Shown: positions 10,862 to 25,986 of the stretch, in pieces
How the letters are laid out: the number at the start of each line of letters is the position of its first letter
How positions within the stretch are numbered: position 1 is the stretch's first letter
Source of the DNA: Botryococcus braunii
Lineage: Eukaryota; Chlorophyta; Trebouxiophyceae
Reading direction: 5' to 3'
DNA: 64,000 bases
Assembly (NCBI GenBank): GCA_002005505.1
Contig: MVGU01001020.1
Coordinates: 65,001 to 129,000 of the forward strand
The notes under the pieces: generated by a model
The model's input: only the letters and a program-made list of their open reading frames with translations
What the model was told of the DNA's origin: nothing
The model's database searches: none
Made by a program: the position numbers and the translations under genes

Positions 10862-11404
10862 CTTGTACTGCAGTGCTGGACATTTTTCCTATTCAGCTGA
10901 ACTTTCTTGACATGACACCATACATGTCGTATTCTCACCAGTGAACTCTGCCACGTGCATGGATCAATATTTACTATGTCAGTAATATGTGCAGTAACAT
11001 GCATGTTAACAGTGTGGTACTCCAGGGTGCCAATATAGGCATTCACTACCATTGATGTGTTGGTCCCCACCGAGTGCTCAGAGAACAGACATCACAAGGG
11101 CATGATGGGTTTCTGGGACACATCAAAATCACATACTGGGTGCATGAGCATACTCACTCAAGTCACAAGTTAAAAAAATACGAAATTTTTCCGATCGATT
11201 ACGAAGGAAATACGAAGGTCTACGAAGGCTTTTAACCCTTCGCAATGTTTTCGCAAAAAGTTGGGCCCATCCCGGGTCGGAAAAAATCCGAGATTCTTGC
11301 GACGCTTACGAACTTCGCAATTTGCGAATTGCAAACCGGTACGACAGGATTGCGAAGCCTTTGCGACAAATTCCTTCGTCACAGTGCCGGTTGGTCCTTT
11401 CTGT

Positions 11405-11560
11405 CTGCCCATCCGTTTGAGGGTGGTAGGCAGTGGACATGGCATGTTTGGTACCGAGTATCTCGCACAAAGCCTTGGTGAAGTGCACTTGGTACCGAGT
11501 ATCTCGCACATGTTTGGTACCGAGTATCTCGCACAAAACCTTGGTGAAGCGCACACAGCC
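11405..11560 (-). repeat. Short tandem duplication inside Gyp2 integrase
   Basis: The integrase segment encoding [12 protein letters not shown] is present three times in imperfect tandem; GGTACCGAGTATCTCGCACA recurs on the plus strand at about 11450, 11490 and 11517. The spacing breaks the reading frame. It looks like replication slippage or local duplication after insertion. Confidence 0.75.
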
Positions 11561-12123
11561 ACGTGGCTGGTGAAGAGTGGATCTCTGTCAGACACTATCA
11601 CGTGGGGGACACCATGCAACTTCCATACGTTGTTAACATACAGGCGTGCCGTTTGCTCCGCCGTCGCTCGCGACGTGGTTGGCACCAGTTGGACAATCTT
11701 GGAGAGTTTGTCCACGATGACGAAGATGGCATCGTGGCCGCGCTCAGTGGATGGTAGTTGTGTGATGAAGTCCATCGTGATAGTATGCCAAGGAGCAAAG
11801 GGTAAGCCCAGAGGTTGCAGGAGACCAGCTGGTTTGAGGTTCCTGGCTTTATTCTTTTGGCACAGATGGCATGTGGTGACATACCGCGCCACTTCCTGAG
11901 TCATAGAAGGCCACCAGTAATGGCGGGTTATGAGCTTCAGAGTTTTGCGAACACCTTGGTGTCCAGCATATGGGCTGTCATGCATTTCCTTAAGGAGAAG
12001 CTTCTCCTTAAGGGTTTGCAACCCAAATGCATCGGGTGCGGCAACTTTGCCGTCGTGCAGGAAGAGACCCTCGTGTGGCAGGAGACCCTTCAAGTTGTCA
12101 GCATCCTGGAACCATGGGTCCAC
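11561..12123 (-). pseudogene. Gyp2 integrase zinc finger and catalytic core
   Basis: The minus-strand frame carries the HHCC domain (HDSPYAGHQGVRKT...ITRHYWWPSM...CHLCQKNKA) and the first two catalytic Asp positions (ITMDFITQLP and [10 protein letters not shown]) with the conserved FVIVDKLSKIVQLVPT between. The third catalytic position (the Glu of DGQTERTNR) follows in another frame at about 11400, after the tandem duplication. In an intact element this enzyme inserts the cDNA into the genome. Confidence 0.88.
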
Positions 12124-12295
12124 AGAATTGCACGAACTTGTCTTTCCATGACAGGCTCGTGGGCTCTCCCCCCTCCCCGGAAGTCACACCAGAACGGAGG
12201 ACCGCAGAGAGGGACGGACACGGGAGGCAGGGAGAGTCAGTGGGGGCGAAGACCCCAGATGCCACAATGGCATTGACAAAGCCACACGGTGGAGT

Positions 12296-13680
12296 TTAAT
12301 CACTGCCGAGGGCAGGATGACGACTGAGGGCATCAGCTACCACATTGCCAGCAACGTGATCCCAACGGAAGTGGAACTTGGAAAGGAACTCAGCCCAACG
12401 TGTTTGACGTCGGCTAAGGGTAGGAAGCGAGTCCAGGTAGGTGATGGCTTTGTGGTCTGTGACGACCCGGAACTCAGGAGCACCTTCAAGGTAGCAGCGC
12501 CACACAGGGAGTGCGTGCACCACAGCCAGGAGCTCTTGTTCCCCAGTGGCATAGTTGATTTCCGTAGGTGTAAGACCTCGGCTTTCGAAGGCCACTGGAC
12601 GACCATTTTGTAGAGCACTGCCCCTAGCCATGCAGAGAGGCATCGGTGTGCACTTCAAATGGTTGAGAGAAATCAGGGAGAAGCCAGGCAGGGAGCAGTG
12701 GTCAAGGCTTGCCTGATTGCTTGGATAGCAGCAGCGCAAGCGGGAGACCAGACCCAAGCCACACCTTTACGAGAAAGGCGGTGAAGAGGTGAAGCCAACA
12801 TTGCAAAGTTACGAATGAACTTGCGGAAGTATGTGGCTAAGCCCAGGAAGGACCGCAGGTGGCTGAGATTGCGTGGAGTAGGAAAATCAGCTACGGCAGC
12901 TCTCTTACGGGGATCAACCTTGATTCCATCCGCAGACACCACACGACCCAAGTATGTGACTTCGGGCTGTGCGAAGGAGCATTTCTTGAGGTTGGCATAG
13001 AGCTGATGCTCTCGCAAAAGGTCAAGAACCTTTTGCAGGTGGTCACGATGCTCCTCAGGGGTTTTACTGTAGATGAGGATATCTTCCACGTAAACCAAAA
13101 CGAACTTGTGGAGGTATGGGCGGAAGATTGTATTCATGGCAGTTTGGAAAGTGGCCGGTGCATTAATGAGGCCGAATGGTAAGACTTTCCATTGATACAA
13201 GCCCATAGGAGTCCTGAAAGCAGTTTTCGGGACATCCTCCTCAGTGATCCGGATTTGGTGGTACCCAGAGGTGAGATCCAGACTGGTGAAGACAGTGGAG
13301 CCTTGGAGTTGGTCAAGAGTATCATCTATGCGTGGCATAGGGTATTTGTTCTTGACACTGAGTTTGTTGAGTGCGCAATAGTCAATGACCATGCGCAAGC
13401 TCCCGTCCTTCTTTTGGACAAAGAGGATAGGTGCTCCATATGGGGACGTGGAGGGCTATATGGATCCCTTTTCCAAAAGCAGCTTGGTTTGTCTCTCGGC
13501 TTCAAGGAATTCAGCAGGAGAGAGACGGTAGCGTGGTCGAGAAGGAGGTTTGCCGTGTGGGTCAATCAGAGGGATTGTGTGAGAGATTCCAGGAGGGTCC
13601 GGGGGTAACCCAGGTACCTCGTCTGGAAAGACATCAGCATACTCCTTGAGTATATCATCGACCAGAGATGGTCCAGACAT
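12296..13680 (-). pseudogene. Gyp2 reverse transcriptase and RNase H
   Basis: On the minus strand, 13680-13456 gives the RT entry region (LPPDPPGISHTIPLIDPHGKPP). 13398-12673 gives the RT core: MRMVIDYCALNKLS, PMPRIDDTLDQL, LDLTSGYHQIR, LPFGLINAPATFQ and the catalytic motif region YVEDILIYS. The second position of the usual YxDD is Val and the first Asp is Glu, a change that would normally abolish catalysis. RNase H follows in a shifted frame (12757-12296) with NYATGEQELLAVVHAL and VVTDHKAITYL. Frames break at about 13400-13456 and about 12690. Confidence 0.88.
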
Positions 13681-13695
13681 GGCAGACTCGTCAAC

Positions 13696-14190
13696 TTAAG
13701 TTACAGTGGAAAGGAAAGACTTACATCCAGAACGGACTAAGCGTTTAGCCTTCACTGCACAGATGACCAACACCTTAGTGTCCTGACACAAGCTGCCAGG
13801 GCAAGGCTTGTCCAAAGGTTCACACTGTAAAACAAATGGCTTTGCTTTGTTCGTGTAACCTCTGATGGTCAGCTCATCAAAGTCCAACTTAGCACGACAA
13901 CGACGTAACCACTGGTTGCCCAAGATGAGAGTCCAATCCATAGCTAAGTCTAACACAACACAAGGAACCCTTGTGAAATGTTGGCCCTGGACGGTAACGG
14001 ACACTGTGACTTGGCCCATATGCTTGACGCGAGTCCCATTGGCTAGTTGCAGCTGTGGGTGCACATCTCCCCGTGGGGACACTTCCAATGCATGCCGCTT
14101 CACGAAGGCGGAGCTGATGACGTGTAACGCCGCCCCGGAGTCGAAGAGGATGTGGCCATGCTGGTCCAGCACCTGTCCAGCAAAGACCAT
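13696..14190 (-). pseudogene. Gyp2 aspartic protease region
   Basis: The minus-strand frame contains LFDSGAALHVIS, the active-site DSGA of retroelement proteases. It is followed by the hydrophobic core and WTLILGNQWLRR, equivalent to the second conserved ILGxxxL motif. It lies between gag (14371-15757) and RT (13680 onward), the usual gypsy order. It would cut the gag-pol polyprotein. Confidence 0.82.
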
Positions 14191-14370
14191 AGTGAGGTCT
14201 TGTACAGCAGGGTCAGGGTGAAAAGCATGGGCCGCTAGAAGTGGTGGTGCATGAAGTTCATCTGAGTGAGAACTGGGTGTAGGAGGAACCGGACTTATTC
14301 CAGCTACATCTGCAGGAGCTGCAAGAGAGGCCGAAGGCCCTGACCTTCAGCTTTTAGAAGGTGGCAGGAC

Positions 14371-15757
14371 AACGTTAGGATGCGGGCAAGCCGCGGTGTC
14401 GTGCTAGTGGACGCCCCAGTTGATGCAGCGACCATCAGAGTTGCGCCTGTGGAAGAGGCCCTCAGCGAGGCCCTTCTTGGCCCACTTGGCCACCTCCTGG
14501 GCGAGCGCCTTGGGAGCCAGGTTGAGGGCAGGCTTCTTGCCAGGCTGGGTGGCCAAGGGCGGCGCACGGCGCTTGCCCGCACGTGAGCCACCCTCCCTGC
14601 GGTGGTCGGTGTGAGAGCCCCCTACAAGGACAGTGAGAAGATCCTCAGCTTCCTTAGCAGCTTTGACCACGACGTCAAGGTGCTCGAACTCATCCTTTGC
14701 CATGGCATCTCTCATGACCAACTGGTAGACAGCTGGCTTGAGACCATTGCGAAAAGCAGAGCAAGCCTCTGGCCCAGAGATGGGGTGTTGGACTGCCTCG
14801 ACCATGATTGCCCTGAAGGCTGCATGATATGCAGCAACAAAGTGAGTTTGTCGTAAGCGTGCGAGACGAACTCGAACAGTGTGTTCGACCTTGCCCTCCA
14901 CGAACTGAGCAAGCATTTCAGTTTTGAAGGTGGAAAAGTCTCTGGGACCACGACCCCGTTGAGTGAGAGACTTCTTCATTAAGGCCGATTGCTTGGCTGC
15001 ACGGTGACTGACAAGCAGAGTGAAGCATTCGCGACTAAGTCACCTGTTGCAATGTGCATGAGGGAGGCATCGTCGTCAAATTGCTCAAACCAGGTGGTGC
15101 CCTTGGTACCTTCCTTGGTCCCATCGAATTTAGGTGGGGGAACCCGAATAGGCTTGGAAGGGAAGGAATTCCGATTGACTTGGTCGTAATCGAGAGGGAA
15201 TTCCAGATTGAGAGGAGGCTCGGTAGTCGGGGTAAGCGGTGGCGTACCCTTGAGCAAGTCGCGGAGCTCCAGGAGGGGGTTCTTCATGGCCCCAATGTCG
15301 CTCTCGACTACCGTAAGCCGGGCATTGGTGTCTGCACGATGGGCTTCAAGCGCCACCGTGAGGTCCCCTGCGTAGGAGGGAATTGGCCCCTCCGTTCACG
15401 CAACAGAAACTCGTAGTCCCAATAAGTGTTTGTGGCAGACTGAAGGTCTCTGATGGCAGTTTGGTAGGTGGCTACCGCTGTATTCACACCAAAAGACGTG
15501 GGTGCGAACATGTATGAGCTCGCGTGAGCAACCAGCCAGGCGGCGTGCACATGGTGCTGACGGAGAGAGGCAGTGGCCTCTGAAAGTTTTTCTTGTACAT
15601 GAGATATGACCTGGGTAAGATCGTCGTATGTTTCATATTCCTGCACGCACAACCAAAAAGCCGCGGAAGAACTCGTCCCCGAAACCAAAGGCACACGATA
15701 TTCCTTACGAAGAAAATCAGGGACAGTCGCGAGAGGAGAAGAAGGCACATATTCCAA
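14371..15757 (-). pseudogene. Gyp2 gag, in three frames
   Basis: Three overlapping minus-strand segments (15757-15308, 15356-14979, 14979-14404) together resemble one gag. A long N-terminal region comes first, then RVPPPKFDGTKEG...WFEQFDDD, then the capsid core (FSTFKTEMLAQFVEGKVEHTVRVRLARLRQTHFVAAYHAAFRAIM...SAFRNGLKPAVYQLV). A damaged CCHC knuckle (RCINWG, then HDTAACPH after a stop) is at about 14370-14420. The knuckle's second Cys is replaced by Trp. At least two frameshifts and one stop make this non-functional. Confidence 0.82.
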
Positions 15758-15860
15758 CTTCGTGAAAGCTGGCTCCTTCGTTATAATAAGTTAAATCGTA
15801 GACTCGACAGGCAAAACGAGCTTGGCCATAGCGAACTGAGAAAGTACAGAGAATAGAGTT

Positions 15861-15872
15861 TCGCCGATACCA
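15861..15872 (-). other. Gyp2 primer-binding site
   Basis: On the minus strand, TGGTATCGGCGA lies 8 nt from the 5' LTR end (15881). It is identical in 12 bases to the Gyp1 site, so both chromoviruses use the same primer tRNA. Confidence 0.75.
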
Positions 15873-15880
15873 AAAACAAA

Positions 15881-16050
15881 TGTAATGATCTAGGATTCTC
15901 AGGAAGATAAACGCTAGATGCAAGATCTTACACAAAGGCTCGTGTGAGAATGACCTCACACAGGTGCATACCGAGCCGTATGCACCCTCATGGTCGAAGA
16001 CCACGTGAGACCTGTATCCTACGGGTGGACGTATCCGGAGGTACGTTACA
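15881..16050 (-). repeat. Gyp2 5' LTR
   Basis: 170-bp LTR flanked on the right by the CCCCA target duplication. Its match at 8657-8826 has the same length. Confidence 0.9.
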
Positions 16051-19790
<3,740 letters not shown>

Positions 19791-21301
19791 TGTTGTGTAT
19801 TGATTGGAGGATGCCGTAACTGTCAGCGGTACGTTTGCATGCAGAGTGTCATTTCCTGTGAACACCACCTCTCAAAGTCAATGTCTATCTAGATCAGTGC
19901 TCGCACTGCAATCTAGACCTGCCGACTGCTCTCTTATCAGGGCACCCTTAGCCCTCAGCAGTCCTAGGAGTTTAGCGGCTACTCCCAACCGTACGCTACT
20001 AGCCAGTGTGTAACTCTCAACACACAAGTAGCTTCACTGTTCTTCCAACAGTAACAACAAGCAATGCAACTCCTGTATTGTTAAGAGCAAGATAGCAGTT
20101 TATCAAGTAGCCTAACAATACAGAGTAAACATTTAACAGCTTGGAGCTCGATCAAAGACGCATTCCACATCCCTTCGACTCTTACAATGGTTTATATATA
20201 TTTCCTGTGAACACCACCTCTCAAAGTCAATGTCTATCTAGATCAGTGCTCGCACTGCAATCTAGACCTGCCTGCATCCCGAGCGTTACAACTTCCTGGT
20301 GTGTTCATCAGCGTTCTTTAAATATATTTAAAACACAGCAAACCAACACACGAAACTATCCACATGTGTGCACGTACCGACTGCTCTCTTATCAGGGCAC
20401 CCTTAGCCCTCACCAGTCCTAGGAGTTTAGCGGCTACTCCCAACCGTACTGCACAACATGTGGTTCTTCAGATTTCTCAACGAAACAATTATTCAATCAG
20501 CAGAAGCTTGCTTGTTATCCGTGTACGTACTCACCGCTACTGGCCAGTGTGTAACTCTCAACACACAAGTAGCTTAACTGTTCTTCCAACAGTAACAACA
20601 AGCAATGCAAATCCTGCACCACAAACACATGTAATGCTTCATTATCATCAAGAATATCAGCATGCATGTGCTTAAACCCTGCGGTCGCAGCCACCCGGCT
20701 GCGACCGTTACCACTGCCACCGATCGCAAGCTTACCTGTATTGTTAAGAGCAAGATAGCAGTTTATCAAGAAGCCAAACAATACAGAGTAAACATTTAAC
20801 AGGTTGGAGCTCGATCAAAGACGCATTCCACATCCCTTCGACTGCCAAGCTCGTTTGCGATCTGGCGTTTCTATGCTTCCTGATCGTAACCGACGGTAAT
20901 GGTACATTCTCTTCGAGATACCGTACCGTACTGCATGGCCACATACACAACCCTGACTTGGCCCTATGCCAACGTGTAGCTCTGTAGCTACACCAGGGGT
21001 CCTTAACACATACACGTGTACACACTCAATGGAATCTGTAACTTGTGACTACACCGTCACTTGTACAAGACCTGTACTGCATGGAGGTCACTATATGATC
21101 AACCTGACTGATCACCATACATTATCCTAGATACGCAATCAGGCGCATCTCCTGCCTTTGTACTCCACACGTGGAGAAGTTCAAGTTATACAATGTTTCC
21201 TAAAACCACTTGGTAAACTGATAGAGCCCTTGGATATTCGATCTTGTATCTAGGTACGTTTACCATCACGTAACTATACGTACTTATCAGTTTACACAAC
21301 A
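19791..21301 (-). repeat. Solo LTR of the CopF family in CopA RT
   Basis: 1511 bp, TGTTGTGT...ACAACA on the plus strand, flanked by a perfect 5-bp duplication GTATC (19786-19790 and 21302-21306). It is homologous over its length to the CopF LTRs (46909-48412, 61175-62678) but clearly diverged. It has the same tandem structure. A continuous block (19856-20178) is followed by the same block split by three GT...AG segments (minus-strand sense) at 20272-20377, 20449-20533 and 20614-20735. A solo LTR arises when the two LTRs of one element recombine. Confidence 0.92.
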
Positions 21302-22152
21302 GTATCCCAAAGATTGACGGTTTGGTGGAGAAATTTGGGCTAGATCTGGACTCATTGGGGCCTGACACTCCAATGACCCAGGAATTTGTAGCCACTCAGA
21401 GGCCAATTTCCAAGGATGGGAGCGACAGTATTGGGGCAGGGAGTATACTACCTCCTGGGCACCGATACTGTGACCTGGTTGGGTCTCTGCTGTATACAGC
21501 TTATACCACTAGGCCTGACATTGCACAGGCAGTGAGAGTGCTCTCTCGGTACAGGATAAATCCCACTACGCTGTATACAGCACACTGGAATGAAGCTATC
21601 AGAGTGCTGAAGTAATTCAAGGGAACGAGAGACCTAGTTCTGGTCCTTGGAGGCAAGGACACAGAACTAGAAGGTTTCGTTGATGCTGATTATGGAGGTG
21701 ATCATGATCATCGCTTCTCTACTACAGGGTACGTAATCACAGTGTTTGGAGGCGATGTAGTTTGGGGAAGTAAGAAGCAATCTGCTGTGGCCACCTCCAC
21801 AGTAGAAGCATAACTTATGGCGGCAAGTGCAGCTGTATAAGAATCAAATTGGATGAAGGGATTCATGGAGGAAATCGGAGTTTCCCCATTGATTGTCAAG
21901 ATTCATTGTGAGAATCAGGGATGTATCAATCATCTCAGAAATCCAGTGTTCCCTAAGCACACCAAGCATATTGCAATCAGCTTCCACTTTGCCCGAGAAG
22001 CTATTGCATTGGGGCAGGTAGATGTCAGATATATCCCATCAGCCAGAAATGTGGCTGACATTTTCACTAAGCCTCTGACTAGGCAAGTATTTCAGGGACA
22101 TCGTGAGTCTTTGGGCCTAACCAAGTTTTTGTGAGGAAAAGGCAAGGGGAAG
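21302..22152 (+). pseudogene. CopA RT end and RNase H, plus polypurine tract
   Basis: Resumes exactly at PKIDGLVEKFGLDLDSLGPDTPM, matching CopG from about 54530. RNase H motifs: GFVDADYGGDHDHR at about 21675, SKKQSAVATSTVEA at about 21770, and CENQGCINHLRNP, ISFHFAREAI and ADIFTKPLTRQ at about 21905-22090. Stops occur at 21613, 21811 and 21838. The stop at 22132-22134 is followed by the PPT AGGAAAAGGCAAGGGGAAG, ending at 22152. Confidence 0.9.
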
Positions 22153-22199
22153 CGTTACATTATAATGGTGAATTTGTGCCTTTTCCTCAGAAGAGTAAT
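22153..22199 (+). repeat. CopA 3' LTR, first part
   Basis: Begins CGTTACATTATAATGG (TG changed to CG) and aligns with the start of the CopG LTR through CCTCAGAAGAGTAAT. TIR1 interrupts it after 22199, and it resumes at 35820. Confidence 0.85.
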
Positions 22200-22204
22200 C
22201 ACTG

Positions 22205-22810
22205 GCAGAACGAACGAAATCGATCCCACTTCGATCCCACTATTGCATTTGGTCCCACTTCGATCCCCCAAGTGCGAAAATTCCCGGGATCAATGTGGGA
22301 TCGGAGGTGATCAATCTGGGATCAATCTGGGATTTCAGTTGTGGGATCAAAGTGGGATCAAAATGTCCGTTTTGAAACGTTTTGGGATCAATTTTCTTGA
22401 TCCCACTTTGATCCGGGATCAATCTGGGATCAAAGTGGGAACTGTTTTGCTTGATCCCAAGTTGATCCCACATGTTTGCTGGGATCAAAGTGGGATTCAG
22501 GTGGGATCAAAGTGGGAACTGTTTTACTTGATCCCAAATTGATCCCACACGTTTGCTGGGATCAAAGTGGGATCAAAGTGGGAACTGTTTTACTTGATCC
22601 CAAGTTGATCCCACACGTTTGCTGGGATCAAAGTGGGAACTGTTTTCTTGATCCCAAGTTGATCCCACATGTTTGCTGGGATCAAAGTGAGATACAGGTG
22701 GGACCAAAGTGGGAACTGTTTTCTTGATCCGAAGTTGATCCCACAAGTTTGCTGGGACCAAAGTGAGATACAGGTGGGATCAAAGTGTGATTCATTTGGG
22801 ATGATCCAAC
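22205..22810. repeat. TIR1 left subterminal repeats
   Basis: Dozens of copies of a degenerate 9-18 bp motif, GGGATCAAAGTGGGATC or its complement. They are partly organised as about 60-70 bp tandem units containing AACTGTTTTNTTGATCCCAA. In CACTA elements such arrays bind the transposase. The matching right zone is at 35590-35815. Confidence 0.85.
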
Positions 22811-23722
22811 TGAGCATGGGATGGACATGGAAAGTCTCAGAGAGATCCAGAATATTACAGAATATCCAGAATATTACAGAATATTGGAGCTAATACGTAT
22901 TACCTAGCTTGGTATACCAAGCTAGCTACTACTGGTATATATACTGTTCCTGAATCGTCTGAGCAGTTCATCGTGCACATTAGTGTTCACTGTAGCAATG
23001 AACACTAATACCCACAACCTTGGCCTGACCAAGGATACTGCAGAATGATGAAATAAGTGTCAAGACCCAAAGCAATTGTGAGCACTAATACCCACAACCT
23101 TGTCCTTGCCAGGGAGTCCCAATTCTCACAATGGTGTGCATATATGTTTATATAAGCATACTAAATCTGACCCCTGCGACGAGAGGGTGGCACGAAACCC
23201 TGTCTGTGGTACTCATGTGCCTACAACACCCTGCAGGGTAGGCCCTAATTTGGCTGACGCAGTCCTACGTCGACGGCACAGCGGAATCCAGATGGCTTGT
23301 TCACAGTACCCATATGGAGTACCGATGCAGTACTCCTCTTCAGAATCCAGAAGCACTCAGAGTGCATTGTTACTGCAAATCCGCCCCATCCCAATCCCTG
23401 TTAACATTAACCGCTTCACAATCGTATGCATACCCTTCCCAAGTTCAGGAATTTTGTGTATTTATGAAGACAAGGTTAGTTGTATTGTCACATGTTATGC
23501 TGGGCAATTGTACAAGACTTGATGACAGAGATCAGCTCAGAAGCTGAATTGTTTCATCGTGTCTTGTAATATTACTATTAATATTATAACTTTTATAAAC
23601 ATTAATGACCTCTCACGCACGAAGGCGTGTGCGCGTGAGGGTCAGTGTGCAGAGTACTGTTCAGGGTCAGTGTGTGTGTATGTTGGGGGGGGGGGGTGTG
23701 TTTGTGCCCGAGTGTCAATGTC

Positions 23723-23762
<40 letters not shown>

Positions 23763-24856
23763 CGCGTGTTATTAGGCCCATGGGTTATTGCATGGTGTGT
23801 TCCAGCACAAGACACATGCAAGGAGTTGCCCATCGGTACCGGTACCGCATCTGCGCACGCATACAACTGCAGTTGTACTTTACTAGTAAACTACTAGTAG
23901 AGTACAACTGCAGTTGTATGCGTGCGCAGATGCGGTACCGGTACCGATGGGTAACTCCTTGCATGTGTCTTGTGCTGGAACAGTAGTGTACAGTTTGTGT
24001 GCATAAAACATGGTCCCACCAGCCCACAGGGTGCATGCATCTCCTACAAATTAACAAGATTGGGAAGTTTGCTGAAAGTACCATACCTTTGAAAGTTGTT
24101 CATTTGTAGTACAGGAGTAGCTTGGCTTGGCTTGGCTTGGCTCGGCGGTTGAAACCCTGCAAATGACAGATTCCACTTAACTACCATGTGCTCAAAGCTT
24201 ACAGGCTAGGGCTGCATCGTTCTAGAATTGTCGAAAACAGATGTTCCAAAACATCAATACTCATCTTAAATGTGAACATAGTATATGGTGAACATAGTAT
24301 CTGTCATAACTATGAACCTGATGTTTATAGGGCACCTGATGCTTGAACACATGTTTGAATGCATGCAGCGAGCAGCGCGCACCCGGGAGCTTCATGTGAG
24401 CCTTCTATTTTTATCTCAGAAGTCGACGGGACCAGGGCATGTGGGTCGCCATACCCAACGGGCAAAACCACCGTACATATCTTGTCGCCGTTCTCCCACT
24501 GCTTCCTAATCGTACCCGTTGTCGTGTTTGGGTCGTTGGCCTCCCATGCTGCTTTACCCCTTTTCTCTTCTGCCCTGGTATTTACAGCAGCTAGCGTGTA
24601 TCGACGCCTGCAAGACAAAGTTTGGGCCGTAATTGTCAGCAGTAACGTGGTTGCACCATAAATATTCACAGCAGATACAATGGAGGTCCATAGACATATT
24701 CTACATGGCCATCAGCCTAGCAAACATGAGACATAAGCTTGGGCATACCTGTTTAGAAACTTTTGAATTTTTTAGGAGGTATTTCTGGTTGGTTGGCCTT
24801 CCGAACTTTGCCATTATACCACTTTGCTACAGCCTGTTCAATCGTCGCATAAACAT
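22811..24856. other. TIR1 interior without recognisable genes
   Basis: No convincing gene. It holds small direct repeats (CACTAATACCCACAACCTTG at about 23004 and 23083), a G run and (TG)n(CG)n tract (23687-23766), a long palindrome (23799-23983) and a short TTGGC repeat at 24120-24145. Confidence 0.6.
23799..23983. repeat. 185-bp near-perfect palindrome (foldback/MITE-like)
   Basis: Arms of about 83 bp begin TGTTCCAGCACAAGACACAT on both strands and include GGTACCGGTACCG and AACTGCAGTT. The central loop of about 17 bp is around CTAGTAAACTACTAGTA. I see no clear target duplication (TGGTG on the left, GTAGT on the right). It could be a hairpin MITE or another short inverted repeat. Confidence 0.85.
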
Positions 24857-25315
24857 TCAGAAGGTATGGCTCCCCTGCCAAGCACAACAATTGAAACCTT
24901 CGGTGAGGTGAAAATCTCCACAGAAAGCGTGAGTATTCCCAGTTTTGGGGATTGAGGTCGTACTTTCAATGAGAAATTCGTGATCCTTATGCGTCTTATC
25001 TTTAAAACGCTTGTCTGCCTTTCCAATTAACTTTCCTTCTTTGTCTCGAGGTCCGTATAATGAAAAGGCGATCCTGGCTGCATCGGTATACGGCTTGCTG
25101 ATGTTACGAGACGTGGTGTTAACAACGTTGAGGTCATCTTCGTCTCCCTCTTCGTCGTCTTCCTCCTCTTCGTCATCTGACTCTGCAGCAGGCTTTGCAG
25201 CCTTCTGCTTTGCTCCAGCTGCAGGCTTGACTGATGGTTTTTGGAAACGTATGTTAAGTCTGACAGGTCCTGAATCATCTTCTAGGACCTTAACTTTTTG
25301 CAGTTGAGATACCCC
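24857..25315 (-). CDS. Unidentified open frame, acidic; possible captured exon
   Basis: About 150 codons are open on the minus strand with no ATG at the start, so this can only be an exon or a fragment. The translation has a Lys/Ala-rich part (KPAAGAKQKAAKPAAES), then a block of about 20 Asp/Glu residues, then a globular-looking part (ISKPYTDAARIAFSLYGPRDKEGKLIGKADKRFKDKTHKDHEFLI) and CGDFHLTEGFNCCAWQG. A second open stretch (25544-25347, starting MAEESNRIWLCELVRIDELELE) lies just upstream on the same strand. The two may be exons of one gene or one frameshifted gene. I do not recognise either. The composition looks like real protein rather than repeat translation. Confidence 0.45.
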   Translation of the reverse strand, partial: GVSQLQKVKVLEDDSGPVRLNIRFQKPSVKPAAGAKQKAAKPAAESDDEEEEDDEEGDEDDLNVVNTTSRNISKPYTDAARIAFSLYGPRDKEGKLIGKADKRFKDKTHKDHEFLIESTTSIPKTGNTHAFCGDFHLTEGFNCCAWQGSHTF

Positions 25316-25986
25316 TCACTGGCGTTCAACATTTTAACCAACAGGCTCAAAGGCAAGCAACGTCCATCCGAATTGAATAGTTTGAATGAAGTCTCCTTGC
25401 TGAAATCAAAGAGTTACACAACACATCGCTGGAATTGCTTTCAGTGTCTCCTGCAAAGTATACCTGCTTTGTGTCACACTCGAGCTCGAGTTCGTCAATA
25501 CGAACTAGCTCACACAACCATATTCGGTTTGACTCTTCTGCCATCTTAATAGGATACTTTCAGGAGTGAGTTGTCATTGTGCATGTTCCACACGAAGGTC
25601 GCCCAAGTTTTGGCGGTTCAAACGGTGGGATCGCTATGAGAGGTGACTCAACGTTACGTGACGGGATATATCCAAGTTATATCCCAAAATAGGGCCAAAA
25701 TCCGTTGTTACGTGGTATTGACCGCCTGGAAGCACACATCTGGAGAAACACTAGTTGAAGCACCCGTCCCTGACCGGGTAGGTCCTCTGCTGTGGCGGCA
25801 CAATATCATGGGTTCTTAGAAAAGGAAGGTTCTTATAAAATTCCTCCTAGGGGAGGACGGGGGTGGGCTTATGAAGTAATGAAGGTGAATCGGGGAAGAA
25901 GAGGAATGTTTACATGATTCCACCATTACATCTCTAAAGACTATCCCTAAAGATACCTCGGGCTTGCCAAAGAAGTTGGCCTTACC
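25316..25986. other. Mostly non-coding TIR1 interior
   Basis: Apart from the 66-codon open stretch at 25544-25347 (minus) I see nothing recognisable. It includes the inverted pair TTACGTG at 25655 and 25710. Confidence 0.4.

Larger units (their letters stand above)
8657..16050 (-). mobile_element. Gyp2: Ty3/gypsy chromovirus inserted in CopA gag-pol, minus strand
   Basis: Two 170-bp LTRs (8657-8826 and 15881-16050) are flanked by the 5-bp duplication CCCCA (8652-8656 and 16051-16055). Read on the minus strand the LTR begins TGTAACGTACC and ends GATCATTACA. Order on that strand: 5' LTR, PBS, gag, protease, RT, RNase H, integrase, chromodomain, PPT, 3' LTR. Gag, integrase and the 3' part carry frameshifts, a small tandem duplication and inserted sequence. 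The element is dead but nearly full length (7.4 kb). Confidence 0.92.

Noticed and set aside
22205..22810. Regularly spaced repeats resembling a CRISPR array
   Set aside because: Motifs are degenerate, occur in both orientations, have no unique spacers of constant length, and lie at the end of a TIR transposon in eukaryotic DNA.
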